A stretch of 64,000 bases of DNA from Symbiodinium natans (Eukaryota; Sar; Dinophyceae; Suessiales; Symbiodiniaceae). A program made the position numbers and the translations under genes. Position 1 is the stretch's first letter; the number at the start of each line of letters is the position of its first letter. Where the stretch lies: the NCBI GenBank assembly GCA_905221605.1, contig CAJNDS010001224.1, forward strand, positions 893,556 through 957,555, in the 5' to 3' direction. Below, piece by piece: positions 36,293-46,564 of the stretch. The notes below the pieces were generated by a model. The model saw only the letters and a program-made list of their open reading frames with translations, did not search any database and was not told the origin of the DNA.

Positions 36293-37322
36293 GGCGTCAG
36301 ATTGAGGCAAGAGCTACGACACAGGTGGTCGAGGCAGAATTGGAGGGAGCAAAGGCTTAGGCCACATAAAAGCCAAACCGCAGAAAGATCTGCGTACCTC
36401 TGGCTGGGCAGACGTCAGGCTGCACGCATTCTTGCCATGACAGTGGCCACTGATCGAACGGCAGCTTCAGTGCACAACCCTAAACCCTAAACCCTAAACC
36501 CTAAACCCTAAACCCTAAACCCTAAACCCTAAACCCTAAACCCTAAACCCTAAACCCTAAACCCTAAACCCTAAACCCTAAACCCTAAACCCTAAACCCT
36601 GCCCATAAGCTGCTCAAAAGAAGCCCTGCACCAGCCCAGCCTTTGCCAGGCCCACAGGCGTCCCGCGGAGGCTGCGCAGGAAGAAGTGCACCACCGTGCC
36701 AGGGATCACATAGCCTTGCAGCACGACATGTCACAAAAAACCCAGAGAGCCCAACACCCCACAAGGGCCCCTGCCTACTGGAAGGCTGTGCTCCGCTTGC
36801 AGAGAACCCAACCCTGAATTGGCACATACTTTGATTTGCTATTCTAAACAAGCTCTGCCCAAAAGAGCCCCATACCTCTTAATACAAGAATTATCCCTTA
36901 AACTATACAGGGATCTTTAGTACTTAGCATGATTTAAGGCGTATTCCTCAATTGAGGGGCATTGGCTCATTGGGTGCGCAGACTCACGCGAGGTGCAAGC
37001 AGGACACCCGAAGACGCTTTCACTCGCGCAGGGCCAGCACGGTCGCTTTGGTCGTTGTGTCGTTGTGTCGTTGAAAGGCTCTGTGAAACGTGTCGCCAAG
37101 CCATGCAAAAGTACACACACACACACACCTCAAAAGGAGACTGCTGCACTCAAACAATACATGGCTCTTGCATATCTCACAACAGACTTAGTGACTTAGT
37201 GGTTCCAGAGCAATGGCTTGCTGTCGATTCTGACAGGCTTCTGAATTCTCATGCACATCTTCATCCGTTCTGCTCTCCTCCAACGAGAGACTTGCCGGAG
37301 AACTCCTGCCTCACAGCCCTCT
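36293..37322. other. Intergenic: long telomeric array and a family C element
   Basis: 36476-36599 is a clean (CCCTAAA) array of about 18 units, one of the longest in the window. 36860-36982 is a family C element (AGAGCCCCATACCTCTTAAT with an inverted partner near CAATTGAGGGGCATTGGCTC). 37110-37130 is a short CA run. No gene recognised. Confidence 0.7.
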
Positions 37323-38713
37323 TCAGTTGGAGATGGCAAGCAGCCCAAGAGACCCAAGAGCCATGGTTGGGGCCAAGTGCATGGTGGTGGTGCCGCTGAT
37401 TCCACCGCCCATGGTCGTTGTGGTGGTAGTGGTAGTCGTGAGGTCCACCAGATCAACGACCACGCCGTCCTTCAAGAAGTTTTGCCCGTCGGTGGGCACC
37501 ACCGCAATCTTGCTGTAGGTAGGGTTCGTCAGGGTGATGGCGAGGGAATACTTCATGCTGTCACAGCACGTCTCCGATGAGGTCACCTTGAGTGCCGTTC
37601 CTAGCGTGTTCAAACCCCCCATCGCATCCAGGACAGGGGCGCCACAATCGTCCACAGCGAAGGCGGTGTAGCCGGCGATGTCGGCCTCTTGTCAGCCACA
37701 CCGGGAGCTAGGGGCAGTTAGGGAGAAGTTGCGAGTTAAAGTTGATGAGGCGGCCAAGATTGGGCCTTGATAAGGGGCGCGAAGCAACGGCTCAACTCAA
37801 CTCTGACTCGTACTACACGAAGTCACGAAGTCACGAAGTCACGAAGTCACGAAGTCACGAAGTCACGAAGTCACGAAGTCACGAAGTCACGAAGGGCCTC
37901 GTCCACAACACCATTCAGCATGTTCGGCCCGAAGTACAGCATGCCCGAGTAGACCCCGGTGCCGTCGTTGGTGTCAACGAAGCTCGCCGCGCAGACCTTG
38001 CACTGGAGGTAGGCCTCCGTCGCCATGAGGAAGGTCTGCCCGCCAGCCGCCTCTGGGCACGCAAAGGTGTAGGTGCCTGCTGCCAGACACTTGGCCAAAC
38101 TGCCGGTCTGGGCCGCGATGGTCACAGAGCAGTTTGATCCGTAAGCAAGGTCGGTGCACCCTGAGGCGGCTGTGGCGCCCGAAAACTCACCGCCCATGTA
38201 CGTTACAGCTCCGCAGTTCGGGGCTGAAGTTGTGGTGGTGGTGGTGGTCGTGGTGGTTGTTGTGGTCGTGGTGGTGGTCGTGGTGGTGGTTGTCGTTGTC
38301 GTGGTGGTTGTGGTGGTCGTGGTGGTGGTGGTCGTTGTCGTGGTGGTGGTGGTGGTCGTTGTGGTCGTGGTGGTGGTCGTGGTGGTGGTGGTCGTTGTGG
38401 TTGTGGTGGTTGTGGTGGTTGTGGTAGTTGTAGTTGTTGTGGTGGTTGTCATGGTGGTTGTTGTGCAGGCGGCGACAGTGTTCATCGTCTTCACCGTCAT
38501 TCCTGGCGTGGCGGTGATGCTGGAGGGAATGCCTGCCCAGCAAGTCTGGGAGGCGGCCAGGCCTTGCTGTTGGTTATTAGGAATGGGGGCATGAGGTACC
38601 CTACATCATCCCTTAATGGGTATACATAGGCCCCTAACTCCCCAACTTCCTGTAATTAAAAGTAAGAAGCTTGCCAGCGACAGCAGCACCGAACAAATCA
38701 TCTTCATGGCCAT
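37323..38713 (-). CDS. Secreted threonine-tract protein, probable cell-surface glycoprotein (3 exons, 368 aa)
   Basis: Exons 38713-38639, 38566-37898 and 37685-37323 join in frame. Exon 1 is a signal peptide (MAMKMICSVLLSLASFLLLI). Exon 2 has a short cysteine part, then 78 threonines and one methionine in a row, then a cysteine-bearing domain (CGAVTYMGGEFSGATA, CLAAGTYTFACPEAAGGQTF, CKVCAASF). Exon 3 has another cysteine pair (TCCDS), a nine-threonine run and a hydrophobic end (LAPTMALGSLGLLAISN) that could be a GPI signal. The threonine codons are mixed ACC, ACA, ACG and ACT. Such tracts are usually O-glycosylated; function unknown. Intron 1 is GT-AG (72 nt). Intron 2 is best read as GC-AG, with GAGGCC repeated at both ends. 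Confidence 0.65.
37818..37894. repeat. Tandem repeat of 8 bp (CGAAGTCA) inside an intron
   Basis: About 9.6 identical copies, directly next to the donor of intron 37686-37897. Not divisible by three, so it would break the frame if retained. Confidence 0.95.
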
Positions 38714-40012
38714 GGCGTAGGCAGATGCTATTGACTGCCCTCTTGCGGCCGGTTCCAAGTCTTGTCAACAAAAATCGTGCTGACCCAAAAAGGCTGCGGC
38801 ATACATACCGTTGAGTTCGGGCTCAGGGCGGGGGGCTTGTGAGATCCGTCAGGTGGAAAAAGATGCCTCTGCACCCCGGCCCAAAACCCCATGCTTCCGG
38901 GCCGCCGATGTTGGCGCTGGCCCGGAGCCCGGCAAAGGCCACCCCCACCTTTCTCGCGGTGGCTTTTTCACGTTAAAAAACCCACTTAGGGTTTAGGGCT
39001 TTCGTGAAAAAAACCCTAAATTTTGACGTTAAAAAACCCTAATTACGAACTTTGGTTATCATTTGGGGGAGGAGGGGGGGTTGAGTTTCGAATATCAGGT
39101 TCCGGGCTTCGTGTTTTGAGGGCTTACCCGAGTCTCAGGGGCTTCAAGGTTCACGTTAGAGCTGAAGATGTTATAGAGGTTTTGGCGTTACGGCTTGCGG
39201 TATGTCCATACCCTAAACCCTAAACCCTAAACCCTAAACCCTAAACCCTAAACCCTTTTCTTGAACCCAGGCTCTGCACTAACCCTAAACCCTAAGCCTA
39301 AACCCTAAACTGTATACTCTGCATGGCAGACAGGCGAGGCACACGAACGGCAGCAGCAAAGCGCAGAGGAATCATCGGCGCAGTAGTACGCGTACTTGGA
39401 GGCTCATGGGTAGTTCTAAGTGGGGCTCAAGTATGGTGACTCTACTTAACCTAAACCCTGAAACCAAAAAAGCCCAGACACTGCCCGGCCGTGCGTGTCG
39501 AGCACAGGACCTGCACCGCCAAGCACCGCCATCAAAACGGCAACGACAACGACAGTGACAGCCGGAAAAGCGCACTCAGATTCCAGGGGGCGAACAGGCT
39601 TCTCAACTGTCTCAACCCGACTCCATTCGCGGCCGATAAAAGAGTTGGCGGCTTACCCCCCGAATGCCAACCAGGGCCCATGACATCCCATGACACGTAG
39701 CATTTAGGCGTTAGGGTTTACTGCAGGTCCGCGTGCGCAATGGCTGTTTTGTTTTGCATGTCTGCTCCGATGCCCATCGCGCGGCAAGCCGACGATGTGC
39801 CCAAAGCTCCGAAGGGAGTATGCACATCTTCGAGATGTTCTGGGAGACCTGCGATCCTGAGACAGGGCGAGTTGCACGGTGAGCTTAACCAGAGCTGCAC
39901 CCTTTGAGAGGTTGCGCCAAGCTTAGCAATCCGGCCACTCAGTGGCAAGTACAAGCACACCTTATGGAGTCAGGCGGCCAAGCATCAAGACAACGGGTCG
40001 ATCAGCTATCCT
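38714..40012. other. Intergenic: decayed coding-like sequence, telomeric array, half of a family A element
   Basis: 38820-38960 on the minus strand is open and reads GPEAWGFGPGCRGIFFHLTD, possibly an exon of an upstream gene. 39205-39265 is a CCCTAAA array. 39394-39450 carries one half of a family A-type element (TACTTGGAGGCTCATGGGTA). 39490-39660 is open on both strands. No gene assigned. Confidence 0.4.
38780..38800 (-). other. Possible degenerate DinoSL relic upstream of the threonine-tract gene
   Basis: Minus strand CCGCAGCCTTTTTGGGTCAGC matches the last 21 bases of the spliced leader at 16 positions, 67 bases before the start codon and on the coding strand. Suggestive, not decisive. Confidence 0.35.
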
Positions 40013-42182
40013 ACTCGCCGTCCTTCTCATCGGAATCGCCCTCCTCGTCTGCGGTTGCATCCTGCTGCTGCTGATGCTCAGACACCGCGTCGTTCATTTG
40101 CGACTCAGCCTCGGTAAACTCCATCTCGTCCATGCCTGAAAGCCACGCGTGCGAAACACAGAGGGACGACCCAGATGTGGAGCGGGCTAACGTCTCTCTC
40201 TCTCTCTCTCTCTCCTGCACGCATGGCCCCCCCCGAAAGGAAGGCCGCCCCGAGGGGCGCGTAACGTCTCTCTCTTTCTCTCTCTCTCTCCCTCCCTCCC
40301 TCCCTCCCCTAAACCCTTGTGCCTTCGCCAGCGTTCCAGTGCAAGAAGGCCTTGCGCTGGAACGTGGCCGGAAAGTACTTCGCAACACACTTGAACCTGG
40401 GTTGCTCTTGTACTTGTAGTTTCATTTGGGCAGCTAAACCCTTCTTGGTAGTCTTTGAAGCTGAACTTGCTGACTGCCAGACACGCGCTAACCCTAAACC
40501 CTGAACGTAGGGTTTACAGGGTCTAGGGGGCCCTGAGGGCTCATGCCCTACATGGAGTTGCCATACTGAACCAGACTTCTAAGCGGTTACAGGGTGTAGG
40601 ATTTGATCGCTTTACACTGGGACAGCGCGATGCACACGATCCGGCAACTCCAAGAATGAGCTGACGACTACACACATCAATCTGCTCAGCTACACGGCAC
40701 CAACAGTTAGCATCGTCATGACACTCGCATACCCGCAAACCTCTCTCAATATGCAAACGGGCTCAACCAGACACAGGAAAAGCAATCGAGAATAAGTACA
40801 GCCTGGCTTAGGGTTTCGGGCTGAGGTTTGGGGCTCATCACTTCTCTTGGCCTGCTAGTGCAAATCTCCCGGACTCTTTAGAGCACCGAAAGACATCTCC
40901 TGATTGGCGGTGGAGTTCCCAGCGAAGGCCACAGCCATCTTCAAGCCACACAGTGGCCCCACACGTCCTCCAATGGCCTCATTGAGGGACTGCGAAAGGA
41001 CAGGGTCATTTCGCTAAATTAGGGTCCCTTTTGGGGCGACTTTTTATGGCGGCCCCAAATCTTCAGGGTACCCCAGAAGGGACCATAATTTTAAGAACTG
41101 ACCATATATACTTCTGTCTATACGAACACATGGCTACTGAGAGTACGCTACGAAGAACAAAACATGCCGAGCTCCACTGGCCAGTGTCTAAGATGTCATC
41201 AGTTGTTCCGTGATTTTTGTCTTCAGTGCAGAGAGTTTTCGCGTTCAATGAACGCGGACCTTGAATCTTCCTGCATGTACCGAGCACGTTTTACAACCTA
41301 AAGCGATGGAGTTGCGGCACTCGCGCACTTGCTTGCTAGAGCGAACTGTGCACGCAGCTGCGATACAACATGTGAGCGACGGCAAAATTACTTTACAGAG
41401 CTCGAGGTCGCGGAATACCATGTTATCGCTTTACGTGGGGCCCATATCGCTTTGCATACTATGGGACTGCAAGATGCATGTGTCTGAATGTGCAAACTAA
41501 TGTTTTAGGGTCGGGCCCCTATCACTTTCCATGGTTTACTGATGTTCGGAACAACTCGTGTCCACCGTGGTACTGGCGTAAACAAACATAGTTTCAGCAG
41601 GCGCTCATGTAAACCACCTCTCAGATTTTGCTCCGCATCCCTACTAATGAACACGAAAACTACGGCACAGAGATCTTGAATCGCGACCCAGGCACTGCAC
41701 GTTCAGCATTTGCTGATCGACTTCCTTGGTGGACATGCGCCCGCGGAGGAGCCCCGCGGCGGTCAGGTTGCGGCCATGACGAGGGTCGGCGGCGCACATC
41801 ATCTTCTTGACATCGAAGATTTGTCGCGCAAGCGCGAGCCGCGTGAGGTGAGCGGCGCGAAGCCCGTCATGAAGAAGCGCGGGCGCGGGAAGGGCAGCAG
41901 GTTCACGGCGATCTTGCGCAGGTCACAACTGGGCCGGCCCGGGAAGCGCAAGCAGGAAAGTCACGCCGCTCATCGCCGCAGAGACCAGATGGTTCAAGTC
42001 TCCTTGCGCGGGCGTCCTCGGCTCAGGAGTCGGAACAACGGAGGCTTGTGAACATGACCCCTCTCCCTGAAATCCGACAACTTCCTAAACCACAAAAACC
42101 CACGAACCTCGAGCAAGGCGGATAAGTGTCCACCAGCTGGTGGAATCTCAGAACAGCAGTCTCTCCACGACTTTGGGAAGGA

Positions 42183-42307
42183 TCCCAGAGACTCCCATAC
42201 CCCTTAATTAAGGAATATTCCTCAAACTTCCTTAAAACCATAGACGGAACCCTCTTACGTTTCAATGGAGTACTCCTTAATTCAGGGGCATTGGAGTCCC
42301 TGGGTCA
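42183..42307. mobile_element. Inverted-repeat element, family C
   Basis: Ends CAGAGACTCCCATACCCCTTAA and CAGGGGCATTGGAGTCCCTG; the inner AATTAAGGAATATTCCTCAA pairs with GGAGTACTCCTTAATT. A decayed family A-type element follows at 42460-42545. Confidence 0.85.
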
Positions 42308-42793
42308 CCGCGAAGGTCTCCATGATGCTGTCCGGGCATTCCTCTGGTCGAAAGCTTCTCATGGGCTCCACTTTGGGATTTGGGGGCCTTCGAGGTTTAA
42401 GGCATCGGCTCTCACTCTCAAACGGCACCCTCAAACCCTTCTCTGTTCCCCGAAGGCAAACCTTCACTTGGAGGTTCATCTGGGTAGTTATAAGAAGGGT
42501 TGTAAGTATAGTTGCCATATTTTATAGCCCTACTGATAACTAGCCAGAAGGAGGGGCACAGGGTCGCAAACACGCAATTGCCACGCGAACTGTCGGCTTC
42601 TACACTCACATCTGGCGAAAGCGACGGAACTGAGGCATCAGAGCTTGACAATCTTCCATTTGCATGCCGTCAGCTTGGCCCATCCAACGGCACAAGGCCA
42701 TCAGCTTATCATCCCAATTTTTTATTCCGAGTTGCAAACGTCCGCGGGCCTTAGAAAAGGACCCGCGCCGGGCTTCACGCGTGGGCCGAAAGC

Positions 42794-43000
42794 CTATACA
42801 TCCTCAACATCAAAGATGAAAGGAGGAACGGGGACACGGTCCCGGTCTGTACCTAGGTGCGCCTCAAGACGCAAGGAAGATTTCACAGCAATCCGAATCA
42901 TAGCCTGCTCATTTTTCATCCCAATGCTGTCGCGCACGGCTTGCACATCTGCGTAAAAAGCACGCTTTACCCAACGGCATCGGACCTTTACCCGGACCAC
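42794..43000 (-). CDS. Unrecognised open segment
   Basis: 69 codons on the minus strand with protein-like composition (YADVQAVRDSIGMKNEQAMI, then RIAVKSSLRLEAHLG). It lies between tubulin pieces but does not match tubulin. Could be an exon of another gene or an inserted coding fragment. Confidence 0.35.
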   Translation of the reverse strand: MVRVKVRCRWVKRAFYADVQAVRDSIGMKNEQAMIRIAVKSSLRLEAHLGTDRDRVPVPPFIFDVEDV

Positions 43001-43224
43001 CGCCTTTCCGCATGGCTATTTTGGATACGGACACAGCCGAGTTCATGCTGAAGTGACGGAAAGGCACCTTGCAATTTCAGCTAGGTCGTAGCAGGGAAGG
43101 GTTTCGATTTTAGGGTTTAGGGATCATTTGGGTCAAAACCTTCTAACCCTCCCTAGGGTACGTATAACCCCTAACTTAGAACTACCCACACGAACCTCCA
43201 AGTACGGAGCCAGTTGTGGCATCC

Positions 43225-43632
43225 CGGTTTAGGGTTTAGGGGTTAGGGTTTAGGGTTTAGGGTTTAGGGTTTAGGGTTTAGGGCTAAGGGTTCAGGGGTT
43301 AGGATTTAGGGTTTAGGGTTTAGGGTTTAGGGTTTAGGGCGGCACCACTCTGACAGGTGGAGATTCGAGGACGCTGCAAGGGCGCACAGCTGGGATCTGA
43401 AGGTCATGTCCAGCTAAATAGGGATTAGGGTATAGGGTCTAGGGTGAGGGGTTTAGGGTTTAGGGTTTAGGGTTTAGGGTTTAGGGTTTAGGGTTTAGGG
43501 TTTAGGGTTTAGGGTTTAGGGTTTAGGGTTTAGGGCCTAGGGTCTAGGGCTTAGGGCTTAGGGCTTAGGGTTTAGGGTTTAGGGTTTCGGGTTTCGGGTT
43601 TCGGGTTTCGAGTTTCGGGTTTCGGGTTTCGG
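43225..43632. repeat. Interstitial telomeric arrays
   Basis: Two long TTTAGGG arrays (43225-43340 and 43430-43632), the second ending in TTTCGGG variants. Between them is a unique 90-base segment, open on the minus strand (LDMTFRSQLCALAASSNLHL). Confidence 0.9.
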
Positions 43633-44189
43633 GTACAAAGGTCGGGTAGACGGCAAGCTGGACAACCAGACTCCATCCCGCTTCCCCACCGCCTCACAGA
43701 TGAAGCGAACGAAGGGCCAGCCAGGGCGACCAGAAGCGCATCCAGCCCCTAAACCCTAAACCCTAAACCCTAAGCCCTTTTTGCCGCATCTACATCGCAG
43801 CACCAGAAGACTAGATGCCATGACCTTACGGTTTAGGGCGGTGCACGTTTTCTAGGAGGTCCTGAGCACCCTGTTTTTGCAGGTTTGGGGTTTAGGGTTT
43901 AGGGTTTAGGGTTCAGGGTTTAGGGTTTAGGGTTTAGGGTGTGCAGGTTGTCCCCTACTTAATTGAACCCAGAAGCAACTGCGAGAAACTCGCAAACCCT
44001 CCCGCAGACCCTAAACCCTAAACCCTTAACCCTAAACCCTAAACCCTTAACTCTAAACCCTAAACCCTAAACCCTAAACCCTTCCTTATTTCAAGGGTAT
44101 TCTCCCGCCATCATGCACAAGGGTCCTCGCGGACCTTGGAGATGAGCAGCATGCCGGCACCAGCGCCACCTCCGCAAAGCTGGAGGGGG

Positions 44190-44253
44190 TCTAGGGTTTA
44201 GGGTTTAGGGTTTCGGGTTTCGGGTTTAGGGTTTAGGGTTTAGGGTTTAGGGT

Positions 44254-44299
<46 letters not shown>

Positions 44300-44335
44300 G
44301 GTTTAGGGTTTAGGGTTTAGGGTTTAGGGTTTTGG
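44190..44335. repeat. Interstitial telomeric array beside a tubulin fragment
   Basis: TTTAGGG, TTTCGGG and seven TTGAGGG units in a row; further arrays at 43885-43940 and 44005-44085 lie on the other side of the tubulin piece 44113-44186. Confidence 0.9.
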
Positions 44336-44892
44336 CGAGTTGTTTGTGGTTTTTTGTGGATTTTTGGGTTCGGGGTTTGGGGTTCCAGGCTTGTGTGTTT
44401 AGAATTCAGGGTTCGCGGAGGCTTTCATGGTTTGGGCATGCTTTGTTGTGAAAGAACCACAAAGCGTTCAGGGCTTGGGGCTTGAGATTTTGGGCTACCA
44501 TCGGATTTGGGCTCCAAGTATTCATGAGCGCACCTTCTGCCCGAATAGGGTTTAGGGTTTAAGGTGTAGGGTGTAGGGTTTAAGCTTTAGGGTGTCGGGA
44601 TTTGGGTTTGGGCTTATAGGGTTTGCTGCAATATGGCGCAGAGGCTTGAATGTTGGGTGCCAGACCCACCCCGAAAGCGACGTGAAATGCGAACAGCAGC
44701 CATGGCCCGCTTGTGGAGGGCCAGCTAACACCTTCATCCTGCGACACGCCGTCTCAGGTGGCGAAACCACCATAACCGTTAGGCCTGACCTTTTCCGCCC
44801 AGGGGTATAGCCCTATTGAGGGTACGTCTAACCCTGCTTTAGGGTGCACAGACCTTTGGCTCTTTGCTTTTTGGTTCCCGAGGGTTCGACGG

Positions 44893-46445
44893 TTAGCCGC
44901 TCTCATGTGCCAGCAGCGCCTGTCTGGCCCACTTGGTGTGTCCCACTCGCCCTCGCGTTGGCGACGGCGAGTGGGCGGCAATCTGCAGCTGTGCTGGTGC
45001 GGCGACCTCTTCGTTCCGAGTGATCAGCTTGCTGTATCCCGTCGACGGGTCTGCCACCCAGGTGAACACGGTCAGGCTGTTCGCAAGGGTCGGGCTCCGA
45101 ATGTTCTGCCACACGAAGGACGAGTTCACCTGCGTCTGGCTCTCAGTGGACAGCAACAAGTTGGTGAAGGGCCGGCGCGGGTCATCCGCCTTCTTGTTCA
45201 AGTCGTCGTTGGTCTGCAAAAGATACCACGTACCATTCTTCTCGCTCAACATCTGGACTGCCGGAGTGCTCGGCAGTTGCTCATCGCCACGATCCACGGT
45301 GATGACGGCCCCTTCGTACGGACCTGCGCCAGACAAGATGAGATACTGGGGCGCGATGAACTCGGTGTTGGTCAAGGTCGTCAAAGCACCCGAGAAGGTC
45401 GGCGTGTTCTCCATGATCTTCCTCAACCTCCACATGAAGATGTCTCCTTCCCCGTCCTTCAGGGCCTTCAGGTTCGCATGCACATTGGCACTGGTGTGGC
45501 GTGTGTTCTGCTCCACTGTCCAGCCACCCATACGCATGCCCGTATGGATGCCGGTGACCAGCAGGAACTGTGGGGCTGAAATCAGCAACTTCCTGAGCTG
45601 TCCAGTACCTAGGGATACCTAGGGGTTTTAAAAGGTTAACCTTTGGGACTACAAGGGGAATATATTTAACAAAGGTTAAAAGGTTACCTACTCTGCTACC
45701 TAAGCTTCCCATCCTTCCAGAATCGCGCCGTGTAGGTGACGTCTGGCAAGTCGAGGAGGCGGCCGTCGGGCATCGTGAATGGGAAGCGATAGTCCATGTT
45801 GCGGCCGTGGAAGACCTAGTAGTCGAGTAGGTAACCTTTATAACCTTTTTGGGTTCATATATTCCCCTTATCATCCCAAAGGTTAACCTTTAAAACCCCT
45901 AGGTACTGGACAACTCAGAAGACCCGGCCATTTGGGTCAGCCATCAGGAGCCCTGAGCAGAAGACCGGAGACCCCAGCTCGTAGATCGCGTTGAAGAGGA
46001 TGAGGTTGTCCAGGAGCGGCTGGGGCCAGTCTTCCGGCTTCATATGCCACCCGACGATTCCCTGCAGCTCGCGGTAGTACTCAGGGAACTCGGAGGAAAG
46101 CTTCAGCCTAAGCGTGTTGATCCAATCCTGCCGCTCCTCTTCTGAAAACGTCTTGAGCACAATGGCCTCCCAGCGGTCGAGCATGGGCCGAAACTCCTTG
46201 GTGTGGGCTTAGGAGTGAGGGTTTAGGGTGCATCTGCATCTTTTGTACACGTCTCGATTTCTTAGGCTGTAGGGTTTTACGGCTTAGGCCTTAGGCAACT
46301 TCATCGGCCGAAGCTCCTTGGTGAAGTGCTTGCTGACGTTTCCCCAGCGCGCCTCAGGCACGGCATTCAGGTTGATGTCGATGACCGGGGTGGCGCCCGC
46401 GGCGACCACCCACGACCAGAGGAGGGCGCAGGAGAGTCGAGCCAT
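44893..46445 (-). CDS. Acid ceramidase / NAAA-like amidase (4 exons, 402 aa)
   Basis: Exons 46445-46317, 46196-45924, 45815-45709 and 45592-44893 join in frame; 402 residues suits the family. After a signal peptide (MARLSCALLWSWVVAAGATP) comes the NAAA-beta part (DINLNAVPEARWGNVSKHF). The nucleophile follows FNAIYELGSPVF: CSGLLMADPNGRVFHGRNMD, with Cys, the Arg of GRN and the Asp of NMD in the family positions. Later landmarks are EGAVITVDRGDE, DDPRRPF and LTVFTWVADPSTGY. Known: these N-terminal nucleophile enzymes cut themselves before the Cys and hydrolyse N-acyl amides such as ceramide or N-acylethanolamines in acidic compartments; the substrate cannot be told here. Introns: GA-AG (46197-46316), GT-AG (45816-45923) and GA-AG or GT-AG (45593-45708). 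A spliced-leader relic lies 106 bases upstream. Confidence 0.85.
45593..45708 (-). mobile_element. Introner element, family F, reverse orientation
   Basis: On the coding strand it begins CTTAGGTAGCAGAGTAGGTA and ends CTAGGTACTGGACAGCTCAG, flanked by GAAG on both sides. It fills the whole third intron. Confidence 0.85.
45816..45923 (-). mobile_element. Introner element, family F, forward orientation
   Basis: On the coding strand it begins TGAGTTGTCCAGTACCTAGG and ends GGTTACCTACTCGACTACTAG (last 20 bases similar to the neighbour's inverted start), flanked by GTCTTC on both sides. It fills the whole second intron. Confidence 0.88.
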
Positions 46446-46550
46446 GGCGTGTTCTGGAAAGCTTGGGGTTCGCGGTTCGATATATGCATACATATATATA
46501 TATATGTATATATGTAGAATCAAGAGTCTGTGTGAAGGGGTGACCACACT

Positions 46551-46564
46551 CTTGAGCCAAAATG
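46551..46564 (-). other. Relic of the dinoflagellate spliced leader (DinoSL)
   Basis: Minus strand CATTTTGGCTCAAG equals the last 14 bases of the 22-base DinoSL. It lies 106-119 bases before the amidase start codon on the same strand. Such relics arise when trans-spliced mRNA is copied back into the genome. Confidence 0.85.

Noticed and set aside
36476-36599. True chromosome end at a telomeric array
   Set aside because: Arrays are short, in both orientations and flanked by genes on both sides; they are interstitial.
38134-38594. Plus-strand frames of poly-valine or Trp/Ser-rich sequence
   Set aside because: They are shadows of the minus-strand threonine tract, which has a signal peptide and in-frame exons.
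46488-46516. TATATATA run before the amidase start as a TATA promoter
   Set aside because: It lies downstream of the spliced-leader relic, so within the transcribed leader; it is more likely a simple repeat.
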